Shown here in pieces: positions 51,604 to 59,736 of a DNA stretch of 64,000 nucleotides. Location of the stretch: contig CANPXE010000006.1 in assembly GCA_947585665.1 (NCBI GenBank), forward strand, positions 32,814 through 96,813, read 5' to 3'. This stretch comes from an uncultured Bacilli bacterium. GTDB lineage: Bacteria > Bacillota_I > Bacilli_A > RF39 > UBA660. Position 1 is the first letter of the stretch. Each line of letters opens with the position of its first letter. The notes below the pieces were generated by a model, which saw only the letters and a list, made by a program, of their open reading frames with translations, did not search any database and had not been told where the DNA came from. Position numbers and translations under genes: made by a program.

Positions 51604-51637
51604 TTCGACAAAATACGACAAAATAAATTCATATAAT
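51604..51637 (+). promoter_or_regulatory. Histidine kinase promoter with two Spo0A-box-like heptamers
   Basis: TTCGACA (51604-51610, perfect reverse 0A box) and TACGACA (51614-51620, one mismatch) are ten bases apart and lie just upstream of TATAAT (51632-51637), overlapping the -35 position. Placement fits direct Spo0A control of the kinase gene. Confidence 0.5.
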
Positions 51638-51662
51638 ATATCTTGAAAGAAGGTATTGTTGT

Positions 51663-52880
51663 ATGAATTTTTTTAATGGTTTTATTTTAAATTTAATTTT
51701 CTTTTCTTTTCCATATCTAATTTATTTTTTATTAAGAATTTATCTTTTTAATGATCCTAAAAAAGATAATTATTATTTTATGTTTACTTCTTGTATTTCT
51801 CTAATATTAATGTTTTTATTAGGTAAAATAGCTTTTTTAGAAGTGGCTATCTTCATCTTTTTACCAATTCTTTTTAATTATATTAGAAGAAATAATCGTT
51901 TTTGTGTCTTAGTTTTAATACCATTATTTTTTATCAATAATTATTTTTTAGGTATTAGTCCTTATCTATTATTATTTGAATACTTTATCTATTTTATTAA
52001 CTGTTTATGGGATAAAAGAAAGAATATAAATAGTGCTTCTATAATTAATAAATATATAATTATTAGAACTTTTTTCCTATCATTTTATTTATTTTATCTA
52101 AATCATAATCTATCTCTCAATATCGGAATACTTTATTTATTATTAGCTATTTTTATTAGTTATGCTTTGTCATTTAGTTATTATTATGTAATAAATAAAA
52201 ATGTTTCTTTACAAGAATTAGAAAAAGTTAAAAGAAGTGTTGATAATAATACTAATATAAAGAATTATTTATGTGTTGTAACCCATGAGATTAAGAATTC
52301 TTTAAGTATTAGTAAAGGTTATTTAGAAATGATGAAAATTAATAATGGTAAAAATAGGGAATATTTAAATATTGTTAGAAAAGAAGTCAATCGTTCAATT
52401 GAGATAATTCAAGATGGATTAAACTTTTCTAAAGATAATATCAATTATGAAATATTAGATATTAATTTATTATTAGAAGATGTTAGTGATACTTTAAGAG
52501 ACTTATTTAAGAAAAATAAAATCAGTTATAGAGTTAAATATATTGATGATGATGTCTATATCTTAGGAGATTATAATAAATTGAAACAAGTTCTAATCAA
52601 TGTTTTAAAAAATAGTGTGGAATCAAGAGAAAAAGATTTAAAGATAGAAATAGATAATGCTATTATACGAGATGACGTTTGTATTTCTATTAGTGATAAT
52701 GGTAAAGGTTTTGATGACTTGTCTTTCATTGAAGGAGGGAAGAGTAGTAAAGAATTGGGAATGGGGATTGGAACTATTTTATCTAAAAACATCATTACTC
52801 GTCATAATGGTAAAATGATTTATGAGTCCGTTCGTAATAAGGGCACAACTGTCAATATATTTCTACCATTGTTAAAATAA
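51663..52880 (+). CDS. Orphan membrane sensor histidine kinase
   Basis: A 405-residue kinase: about six N-terminal helices (to about residue 170) without an extracytoplasmic sensor domain, a HisKA domain with phospho-acceptor His209 (CVVTHEIKNSLSISKGYLEMM), and a HATPase domain with N box (LINVLKNSVES), G1 (SDNGKGFDD) and G2 (GMGIGT). The multi-helix sensor resembles KinB-type sporulation kinases. No response regulator is adjacent. Two 0A-box-like sites precede it. A role in the Spo0A phosphorelay is inference from these points. Confidence 0.83.
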   Translation: MNFFNGFILNLIFFSFPYLIYFLLRIYLFNDPKKDNYYFMFTSCISLILMFLLGKIAFLEVAIFIFLPILFNYIRRNNRFCVLVLIPLFFINNYFLGISPYLLLFEYFIYFINCLWDKRKNINSASIINKYIIIRTFFLSFYLFYLNHNLSLNIGILYLLLAIFISYALSFSYYYVINKNVSLQELEKVKRSVDNNTNIKNYLCVVTHEIKNSLSISKGYLEMMKINNGKNREYLNIVRKEVNRSIEIIQDGLNFSKDNINYEILDINLLLEDVSDTLRDLFKKNKISYRVKYIDDDVYILGDYNKLKQVLINVLKNSVESREKDLKIEIDNAIIRDDVCISISDNGKGFDDLSFIEGGKSSKELGMGIGTILSKNIITRHNGKMIYESVRNKGTTVNIFLPLLK

Positions 52881-52906
52881 TAGTTCTACCATTGTTAAAA
52901 TAATAG
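52861..52906. repeat. 23-bp tandem duplication at the kinase stop codon
   Basis: The unit TTCTACCATTGTTAAAATAA plus TAG occurs twice head to tail (52861-52883, 52884-52906). The first copy encodes the last residues LPLLK and the stop. Confidence 0.9.
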
Positions 52907-52955
52907 TTTGAGAAAAAGAAAAAGTATATTATAATAAAATAGTGAGGTGTTTTAT

Positions 52956-53930
52956 ATGATATACTTTTTAGATTCTTGTCAAGATTATTCTGTTTTATCA
53001 ACAATATTATTTTTAAAAAATTTATTTGAAATCATATGTTTTATAGCACCAATTATTTTGATTGTTATGGCGGCTTTTGAAGTCGGTCGTATTGTCTTTA
53101 ATCCTGATAGTAAAGTAGTAAGTAATGCTATGACAAAGACAATTCATAAATTTATTGCGGCTGTTGGAATCTTTTTTGTTCCTGTTTTAGTAAATTTACT
53201 TTTAAATCTTTTAGATCAAACCAATATTAAGGTATCAACTTGTTGGACACAAGCTAATATTGAAACAATAAATGTCTATAAAGAAGCAGCAAAAAAAGAA
53301 GAGAAAATTGAACAACAAAAATTAAAAGAAGAAAAGAAACGTTCTGAAGATGAACGAAAAATTCGTGAAGCAGCTCGCGAAATAGTGCGTGGCAACAATG
53401 AAAAAGCCGCTGAAAAAGCTCGTGAAGCTAGTAAATATTCTTCAGGTTTAGCAAGTGATGCCGCTGCAAGATTCGTTCAAATTGCCCAAAATGAATATAA
53501 TAGTATCAATCATTCTGTACCTTTGGGAAGACCAAATAAATATACTAATGCTTATGGTTATAGTGCTGCTTGGTGTGCTATGTTTGTTTGGTGGTGTGCA
53601 AGGGAAGCTGGACTATGGCCTAATAAATTAGCAATTAGCAAATCAGTTGTAGCTGGAGTTCTTGGTTGGCGTCAGTTCTTCGAATCTGGTCGTAACGGTA
53701 CGCGATGGGAAAGGTCAGCTCACTTTGGTGGTAATTATCGACCTAAAATGGGGGATATTATTATCTTTACTTGGAATTCTTTATCGTATGGTCATGATCA
53801 TATCGGTATTGTTAAAGGAATATCTGGTGATAAGGTATTAATAATTGATGGTAATTATGGTAATACTATTCAAGACCGATCTTTACTTTTAAGCAATCCT
53901 TATATTGCTGGTTATGGAGTGTGGGAATAA
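52956..53930 (+). CDS. Pilin-like membrane domain fused to a CHAP amidase domain
   Basis: A 324-residue protein with the same N-terminal two-helix membrane region (ILFLKNLFEIICFIAPIILIV; KFIAAVGIFFVPVLVNLLLNLL) and charged coiled-coil stalk as the product of 15216-16211. It ends instead in a CHAP-type domain: likely Cys207 in AAWCAMFVWW, GDIIIFTWN, and His near 280-282 in HDHIGIVKG. CHAP domains cleave peptidoglycan amide bonds. ATG at 52956 with GAGGTG. A lipoprotein gene overlaps its stop by one base, mirroring the first locus. Confidence 0.78.
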   Translation: MIYFLDSCQDYSVLSTILFLKNLFEIICFIAPIILIVMAAFEVGRIVFNPDSKVVSNAMTKTIHKFIAAVGIFFVPVLVNLLLNLLDQTNIKVSTCWTQANIETINVYKEAAKKEEKIEQQKLKEEKKRSEDERKIREAAREIVRGNNEKAAEKAREASKYSSGLASDAAARFVQIAQNEYNSINHSVPLGRPNKYTNAYGYSAAWCAMFVWWCAREAGLWPNKLAISKSVVAGVLGWRQFFESGRNGTRWERSAHFGGNYRPKMGDIIIFTWNSLSYGHDHIGIVKGISGDKVLIIDGNYGNTIQDRSLLLSNPYIAGYGVWE

Positions 53931-54571
53931 TGAAAAAAGTGTTGTTAGTATTTATTCTTTTGTTTCTCGTAACAGGTTGCACTGTCAACTATCGTTTGAC
54001 CTATGAAGATGGTGTTTTTACAGAATATTTAAATATAGTTGACAAAGAAGAAGATGATGCACATCCTAGTTATGAAACTGTTAAAAATAGTGGAGCTTAT
54101 GCTGATATAACTGGTAAAGAAAAGTTTAAGTTGGAGAGCAATAGTACTCCTAATGATATTCATTTGTCACACGTTTTAAAAGATACAAAATTAGAAGATT
54201 TAGTAGTTGTTAGTGAATGTTTTGGACTAAACACAATTGAAGAACTTGATTCTTCATATTACGTTTATTTATATGGTGATTTTACTTGTCCTAATTTAAA
54301 AGATAGTAAGTTTATTTTAGAAACGGATAGTGAAGTTTTGAATCATAATGCTACAAGTGTAGAAGATAATAAATACATTTGGAATTTGACGGAAGAAGAA
54401 GCAGGAAAAAATGGTATAAAGTTTCAAATTGTCAAAAGTGATGCTAAAAAAGAGAGTTTAGCTATCATAAGCATTTTTCCAACATGGGCAAAAATATTAA
54501 TTTTTATAGTTATCGTTCTAGTTGGGGGAATATCAATCTTATTTTTAAAAAGAACATTTGAAAATAAGTAA
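53930..54571 (+). CDS. Lipoprotein with C-terminal membrane segment (paralogue)
   Basis: A 213-residue lipoprotein: lipobox VTGC, domain opening NYRLTYEDGVFTEYLNIV and a C-terminal helix (about residues 186-205). It is clearly related to the 16220-16861 product, with the same length, lipobox and ends but a divergent middle. The start at 53930 overlaps the CHAP-gene stop (TAATG), so the two are coupled. It may assist or restrain the neighbouring hydrolase; no function is established. Confidence 0.77.
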   Translation: MKKVLLVFILLFLVTGCTVNYRLTYEDGVFTEYLNIVDKEEDDAHPSYETVKNSGAYADITGKEKFKLESNSTPNDIHLSHVLKDTKLEDLVVVSECFGLNTIEELDSSYYVYLYGDFTCPNLKDSKFILETDSEVLNHNATSVEDNKYIWNLTEEEAGKNGIKFQIVKSDAKKESLAIISIFPTWAKILIFIVIVLVGGISILFLKRTFENK

Positions 54572-54660
54572 TCTTTTTCTTTTTATTGTTACATTAAACT
54601 TTGATTATTGCAATTTTTAGTGTATAATGAAAAAGAAGAACATTTAAAGAGGTGCCACAT

Positions 54661-55281
54661 ATGTTAGGTTTTTATAATTATACGGTTATTTTGACATATA
54701 TGAGTTTAGTTTCATCAGTAGTTGGAATAGCATTTGCTGTTAGTGGAAACGTTTTTAATGCCATTGTTTGTTTGATGTTATCTGGATTTCTAGATATGTT
54801 TGATGGTAAAGTTGCGAAAACGCGCAAGAGAACAGAAGAAGAAAAAAAGTTTGGCATTCAAATTGACTCATTGAGCGATTTGGTTGCATTTGGTGTTTTA
54901 CCGGCTTTTATTGGTTATGCCTTGGGTTTAAAAAGTTGGTGGGGAATTGCCATAATGGCTCTTTTCGTCCTAGCAGCTTTAATTCGTCTTGCGTACTTTA
55001 ATGTTTTAGAAGAGGATCGTCAAAAGAAGACGACGGAGAATCGTAAGGAGTATTTGGGATTACCAGTTACTATAGATGCTTTAATTATTCCGGTTATTTA
55101 TGCTTTAAAAAAATATATTAAATATAAATTTTATTTGATTTATGCTATTGTTTTGACTGTTATTGCTTTTCTTTTCTTATTTAAATTTAAAGTAAAGAAA
55201 CCAACTATTAAAGGAATGATTGTAATGACAATTGTCGGTGCAATTGAATTGTTATTACTAATATGGTTAATGAAGTTATGA
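54661..55281 (+). CDS. pssA: CDP-diacylglycerol-serine O-phosphatidyltransferase
   Basis: A 206-residue integral membrane enzyme making phosphatidylserine from CDP-diacylglycerol and serine. The CDP-alcohol phosphotransferase motif is at DMFDGKVAKTRKRTEEEK with FGIQIDSLSD (DGxxAR-like, then GxxxDxxxD; Ala-Lys here instead of Ala-Arg). The start at 54661 follows AGAGGTG. It overlaps psd by four bases; the two steps together give phosphatidylethanolamine. Confidence 0.9.
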   Translation: MLGFYNYTVILTYMSLVSSVVGIAFAVSGNVFNAIVCLMLSGFLDMFDGKVAKTRKRTEEEKKFGIQIDSLSDLVAFGVLPAFIGYALGLKSWWGIAIMALFVLAALIRLAYFNVLEEDRQKKTTENRKEYLGLPVTIDALIIPVIYALKKYIKYKFYLIYAIVLTVIAFLFLFKFKVKKPTIKGMIVMTIVGAIELLLLIWLMKL

Positions 55282-56129
55282 AAAAGGTAGCAATTACAAA
55301 AAGAGATAGTTTAGGATTAAGATTTTTATATCATACTTTTATAGGAAGAATAATTCTTAGTATTATGGTAAGACCAACAACATCAAAAATTGTTGGTCGT
55401 TTTATGAATAGTCGTTTTTCAACTGTTTTTATTAAGTCATTTATCAAAAAAAATAATATTGACATTAATGATTATGAAGAAAAGAAGTATTGTTCTTATA
55501 ATGATTTTTTTACACGTAAAATTAAAGAAGGAAAAAGAGTAGTAGATTGTGATGCAACTAATTTGGTTGCGCCGTGTGATTCTAAGTTGACAGCATACAA
55601 AATTGATAAAAATAGTGTCTTTTTTATCAAAGGTACACCTTATAGTGTTTCTAGTCTTTTACGAGATGAGAAATTAGCCAAAGAATATGAAGAAGGATAC
55701 TGTTTAATATTTCGTTTAAGCGTTGATGACTATCATCATTATTGTTACATTGATGAAGGTTTTCATGAAAAGAGTACACATATAAAAGGTGTGTTACATA
55801 CTGTCCGTCCTATTGCCTTTGAAAAGTATGATGTCTATAAAGAAAATAGTCGTGAATATACCATTTTGAATACTAAAAACTTTGGTAAAGTTATTCAAGT
55901 AGAAGTAGGGGCAATGTTAATAGGTCAAATTACTAATCTTCATCAAGCTCACCAATTCGTTAAGGGTGAAGAAAAAGGAATGTTTGAGTTTGGTGGATCA
56001 ACAATCGTTCTCTTGTTTACTAAAGATAGGGTAAAAATTAATAAAACTATTTTAAAGAATACCAATGATAATTATGAAACGATAGTTAAAATGGGTGAAA
56101 AAGTTGGTGTCAAAAATAGTTTTAGATAG
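55278..56129 (+). CDS. psd: Phosphatidylserine decarboxylase
   Basis: A 283-residue proenzyme that self-cleaves to form a pyruvoyl group and converts phosphatidylserine to phosphatidylethanolamine. Seen: YNDFFTRKIKEGKR, VAPCDSKLTAYKI, SVDDYHHYCYIDEG, and the cleavage motif GGST around residue 238 (EFGGSTIVLLF). The ATG at 55278 overlaps the pssA stop (ATGA); an in-frame ATG 15 bases earlier is possible but has no better ribosome site. Completes a pssA-psd operon. Confidence 0.92.
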   Translation: MKKVAITKRDSLGLRFLYHTFIGRIILSIMVRPTTSKIVGRFMNSRFSTVFIKSFIKKNNIDINDYEEKKYCSYNDFFTRKIKEGKRVVDCDATNLVAPCDSKLTAYKIDKNSVFFIKGTPYSVSSLLRDEKLAKEYEEGYCLIFRLSVDDYHHYCYIDEGFHEKSTHIKGVLHTVRPIAFEKYDVYKENSREYTILNTKNFGKVIQVEVGAMLIGQITNLHQAHQFVKGEEKGMFEFGGSTIVLLFTKDRVKINKTILKNTNDNYETIVKMGEKVGVKNSFR

Positions 56130-56161
56130 AATATTATAATCATTTAGTAGGAGGAATTAAT

Positions 56162-56998
56162 ATGCCTTTATTTTGTCTAGCAATATTACCAACTCTTATT
56201 CTTGGTAGTTATATATATAAAAATGATAAAATAGCTAAAGAACCGGCATCTTTACTTTTCAAGTTAGCTGGTTGTGGACTTTTATCAATTGTTTTGACTC
56301 TTTTTTTAACCTGGCTCTTGGAACAGATTTTTCCTTTTTTTGCCAATACGGATTATGAGAGTTTAGATTTATTTTCGCTTGCTGTTTATGTCTTTGTAGG
56401 GATTGCTCTAATCGAAGAATTTTCTAAATGGATTTTTACATACCTTGTAGCTTGGAACAATAAAGAATTTGATCATATTTACGACGCTATTGTCTATTGT
56501 GTTTTTGTTTCTTTGAGTTTCGCAACTGTCGAAAATCTACTTTATGTTTTTGGTAGTGAAAGTATGGCTGCTGCTCTTGGAACAGCACTCGTTAGAATGA
56601 TTTTTTCAGTCCCAGGACATGCTTTTTTTGGAGTTCTTATGGGATATTATTTAGGACTTGCTAAACTTACGAGTATCCATAACATTAAAGATAAGAGTAG
56701 TCGCTACTTGATGTTAAGTATTTTAGTTCCTGCAACTTGTCATTTTCTCTTTGACTATTTATTAATGATTGAAAGTGGCCTTTCAACTATTATTTTCTTA
56801 GTTTATACTGTGTGTCTTTATGCTTTAGCAATCTCTCGTGTTCATCGTATGTCTAAAGTGACGACTAATCTTTTCCAAGATCCTAATCAAAATAAATATA
56901 TTTATAATGTTTTTAATCCAAAAATTAAGTTCTGTTCTAATTGTGGAACAAAACTAGAAGGACCATATTGTAAAAATTGTGGAACTAAAAATTATTAA
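56162..56998 (+). CDS. PrsW-family intramembrane protease with C-terminal zinc ribbon
   Basis: A 278-residue membrane protein with about seven helices. The PrsW/CAAX-like motifs are IEEFSKW (EExxK, near residue 82), FATVENLLYVF, GHAFFGVLMGYY and CHFLFDYLL. It ends in a small zinc ribbon (FCSNCGTKLEGPYCKNCG). PrsW cleaves anti-sigma factors in Bacillus; the substrate here is unknown. AGGAGG site; 33 bases after psd. Confidence 0.85.
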   Translation: MPLFCLAILPTLILGSYIYKNDKIAKEPASLLFKLAGCGLLSIVLTLFLTWLLEQIFPFFANTDYESLDLFSLAVYVFVGIALIEEFSKWIFTYLVAWNNKEFDHIYDAIVYCVFVSLSFATVENLLYVFGSESMAAALGTALVRMIFSVPGHAFFGVLMGYYLGLAKLTSIHNIKDKSSRYLMLSILVPATCHFLFDYLLMIESGLSTIIFLVYTVCLYALAISRVHRMSKVTTNLFQDPNQNKYIYNVFNPKIKFCSNCGTKLEGPYCKNCGTKNY

Positions 56999-57013
56999 GG
57001 ATGTGGTAGTATT

Positions 57014-57562
57014 ATGAAAAAAATATATATCATCTTTTCCTATACAGGTACATATTTTTCAACATTTTTACGAATGATGTCGGGTGAAAAATATATTCAT
57101 GTTAGTATTTCGCTTGATGATAAATTAAAGAATGTTTATAGTTTTGGTAGAAAAAATCCTAAATGGATGTTTCCTAGCGGATTTGTAATGGAGGATATGA
57201 AACTCATAACTAATTTTTTTGAAGGGGCTACTTGTCAAATATATGAATTACCAGTTAGATTAGTTGATTTAGTTCATTTACGTCGTGAACTAAAAAAATA
57301 TATTGATCATCAAAAAGAATATCATTATAATCTTAAAGGCCTAGTACATATTAAGTTCAATCGCATTTATCATCGCAATCATAATTTCGTTTGTAGTCAG
57401 TTCGTTGGTAAAATTCTTCAAGATAGTGGCATTTACGATTTTCATCGTGATTATTCGTTAATAAGACCTAAAAACATTATGAGTATTCCCAATTTAAAAC
57501 TAATTTATGAAGGAAAAATAATTAATTATTTAGGAGCATTAGCTAATGAAAAAGAATCTTAA
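57014..57562 (+). CDS. Permuted papain-fold (YiiX/NlpC-P60-like) protein
   Basis: A 182-residue soluble protein with the order His-before-Cys of permuted papain-fold hydrolases: KYIHVSISLDD (His near residue 32) and NFVCSQFVGKIL (Cys near residue 123). Relatives of the YiiX/YaeF type act on amide or ester bonds, but the substrate here is unknown. No signal peptide is visible. It overlaps the PAP2 gene by 17 bases. Confidence 0.7.
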   Translation: MKKIYIIFSYTGTYFSTFLRMMSGEKYIHVSISLDDKLKNVYSFGRKNPKWMFPSGFVMEDMKLITNFFEGATCQIYELPVRLVDLVHLRRELKKYIDHQKEYHYNLKGLVHIKFNRIYHRNHNFVCSQFVGKILQDSGIYDFHRDYSLIRPKNIMSIPNLKLIYEGKIINYLGALANEKES

Positions 57563-58157
57563 ATTTTTTTTGATAACAATTCTTACAATTGTTTTTATAG
57601 CTTTAATATTAATTGTTAAAACAAATGATTCGCTAGGAATAGATAGTTCTATTTATAATTATTTAATAAGTTTTAAAAATCCTTTATTTACAAAGATAGT
57701 AACTGGTATTACTAATTTGGGTGGTACTTTTACAATAATAATATTAATTATTTTGAGCATTATAATTTTTAGAAAGAAAATATATTCTATTTTAATAACC
57801 GTAAATATAATTAATGTTGTCTTAATAACACAAACTTTAAAAATGCTAATTCAAAGACCGAGACCAAGCTTTCCACATTTAGTTGAAGAGAATGGATTTA
57901 GTTTTCCTTCAGGACATGCGATGGCATCTCTTGGCTTTTATGGCTTTTTAATCTATTTAGTATGGCAAACTAACATTAATAAAAAAATTAAAATAGGTAT
58001 AACAATAATTTTATCAATATTGATATTATTAATTGGTCTTAGTCGTATCTATTTAGGAGTTCATTACTTTACTGATGTAGTAGCAGGTTTTGTTTGTTCT
58101 ACTATTTATCTATTAATATTTACTGATTATGTAAAAAAATATCTAAATAATGCATAA
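57546..58157 (+). CDS. PAP2-family lipid phosphatase
   Basis: A 203-residue membrane phosphatase with five to six helices and the three phosphatase motifs: KMLIQRPRP (KX6RP), FPSGHAMASLG (PSGH) and SRIYLGVHYFTDVVAG (SRX5HX3D). Likely dephosphorylates undecaprenyl pyrophosphate or phosphatidylglycerol phosphate, serving wall or lipid synthesis near pssA-psd; the exact substrate is inferred. The start overlaps the previous gene. Confidence 0.9.
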   Translation: MKKNLKFFLITILTIVFIALILIVKTNDSLGIDSSIYNYLISFKNPLFTKIVTGITNLGGTFTIIILIILSIIIFRKKIYSILITVNIINVVLITQTLKMLIQRPRPSFPHLVEENGFSFPSGHAMASLGFYGFLIYLVWQTNINKKIKIGITIILSILILLIGLSRIYLGVHYFTDVVAGFVCSTIYLLIFTDYVKKYLNNA

Positions 58158-58198
58158 AAAACATTTTTTTACCAAATATATATGTAGGAGGTAAGAAA

Positions 58199-58405
58199 AT
58201 GGAAATATTACAAAAAGTAGCATTGGTACTTACAATTATAGGAGCAATTAACTGGGGATTAATTGGTTTATTAGATTTTAATTTAGTAACGATGTTAACT
58301 GGTGGCATAGATATGATTGAGAATCTTATCTATATTCTAGTTGGAGTTGCTGGAATCATTAATATTATGTTATTGTTCTATCATTATGAACCAAGTCATA
58401 AATAA
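58199..58405 (+). CDS. DUF378 small membrane protein
   Basis: A 68-residue protein with two helices and the DUF378 signature LTIIGAINWGLIGLLDFNLV. Strong GTAGGAGGT site. Family function unknown. A nested hairpin terminator follows. Confidence 0.85.
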   Translation: MEILQKVALVLTIIGAINWGLIGLLDFNLVTMLTGGIDMIENLIYILVGVAGIINIMLLFYHYEPSHK

Positions 58406-58409
58406 AATA

Positions 58410-58467
58410 AATCTTAAGCATAAAAAAAGATGCTTGAATAAGCATCTATATGTTTAAGATTTTTTTA
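58410..58467. terminator. Nested bidirectional terminator
   Basis: Inner stem GATGCTT/AAGCATC within an outer AATCTTAA/TTAAGATT stem, with T runs on both outer sides. Confidence 0.75.
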
Positions 58468-59604
58468 ATCACTAAGTATATACCATTTACCATTTATTTT
58501 TCCTACATATATTGTTTGATTTAGGTCATTATTTTTTTCTTCACCATCATTTGTTGCTTTCAATTTTAATTTAACATCTACTTCATACATCTCTTTGATT
58601 TTTAAATTAACATCATATTCATCATTAATTTCTTCATTATATTCTTTTAGTAAGTCAGAAGAAACTTTTTCTCCATCACTAATATCACATTGTACACTAA
58701 AAGAAATATTTTGGTCTTTGAAAGTGTCTTTTAAATATTTAATTGTATCATCCATATCTTCAAAAACTTCATTATTATTACGTATTTCTTTAGGAAATGT
58801 TTTTTTGATAGCCTCACTATCTAAATCGCTGAAAGCATTACAGTATTGTTTTATTGGTGCTTTGTAATTACCACCACCAGAACTATTTGATAGGAAAATA
58901 TAGGCAAGGACAACTATTACGATAGCAAGAACTATTAGGACGATAACAAGAGGATTAAACTTTTTTTTATTCATTTGGTTACCAGGCATATTAGGTTGTT
59001 GATTGTAATTATTTGGCATTTGATTATTCATTGGTTGTTGCATCATTCCATTAGGTCCATATCCAACTGAAGTAGGATCGTTCATTGGTGGAACAGGATT
59101 ATTCATAGGTTGATTATTCATATTTGGTTGTTCACCGAAACCATTAAAAGCAGGGTTATTCATTGGTTGTTGCATCATTTCATTAGAACTATATCCAGCT
59201 AAAGTAGGATCAGTCATTTGAGGAACAGAATTGTCCATTGGTTGGTTATTCATATTGGGTTGTTCACCGAAACCATTAAAAGCAGGGTTATTCATTGGTT
59301 GTTGCATCATTTCATTAGAACTATATCCAGCTAAAGTAGGATCAGTCATTTGAGGAACAGAATTGTCCATTGGTTGGTTATTCATATTGGGTTGTTCACC
59401 GAAACCATTAAAAGCAGGGTTATTCATTGGTTGTTGCATCATTTCATTAGGACCATATCCAACTGAAGTAGGATAGTTCATTGGTGGAACAGGATTATTC
59501 ATAGATTGATTATTCATTGGTTCAGGTCCAACATTACTGGGAATTTGGTTCATCCCATTCATATTTTGATTGTTTTGATCATTGGGATCAAATTGATTAT
59601 TCAT
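58465..59604 (-). CDS. Asn/Gln/Pro/Met-rich repeat protein with one membrane helix
   Basis: A 379-residue protein. Residues 1-205 are low complexity, made of 44-residue units (NEMMQQPMNNPAFNGFGEQP, then NMNNQPMDNSVPQM and TDPTLAGYSS) in about three near-exact copies plus partial ones. One membrane helix follows (KKFNPLVIVLIVLAIVIVVLAYIFL, in two parts), then a ~130-residue extracytoplasmic domain (YCNAFSDLDSEAIKKTF ... INGKWYILSD) resembling small NTF2-like/DUF4878-type domains. The repeat part would be cytoplasmic. Function unknown. Confidence 0.78.
   Translation of the reverse strand: MNNQFDPNDQNNQNMNGMNQIPSNVGPEPMNNQSMNNPVPPMNYPTSVGYGPNEMMQQPMNNPAFNGFGEQPNMNNQPMDNSVPQMTDPTLAGYSSNEMMQQPMNNPAFNGFGEQPNMNNQPMDNSVPQMTDPTLAGYSSNEMMQQPMNNPAFNGFGEQPNMNNQPMNNPVPPMNDPTSVGYGPNGMMQQPMNNQMPNNYNQQPNMPGNQMNKKKFNPLVIVLIVLAIVIVVLAYIFLSNSSGGGNYKAPIKQYCNAFSDLDSEAIKKTFPKEIRNNNEVFEDMDDTIKYLKDTFKDQNISFSVQCDISDGEKVSSDLLKEYNEEINDEYDVNLKIKEMYEVDVKLKLKATNDGEEKNNDLNQTIYVGKINGKWYILSD
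59120..59515. repeat. 132-bp coding tandem repeats
   Basis: The word TTCACCGAAACCATTAAA recurs at 59131, 59263 and 59395, an exact 132-base period (44 codons), with almost identical sequence between copies. Confidence 0.88.
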
Positions 59605-59736
59605 ATTTTTACTCCTTTTATTTTATATAATTATCTTATCATTTACAAAAATAAAAGTAAACGATTTGGAAAAAAACGTATGGTAAGACTGTATACCTTT
59701 TGACATTTTCGTGGTACAATATGCGTGGTGATTGAA

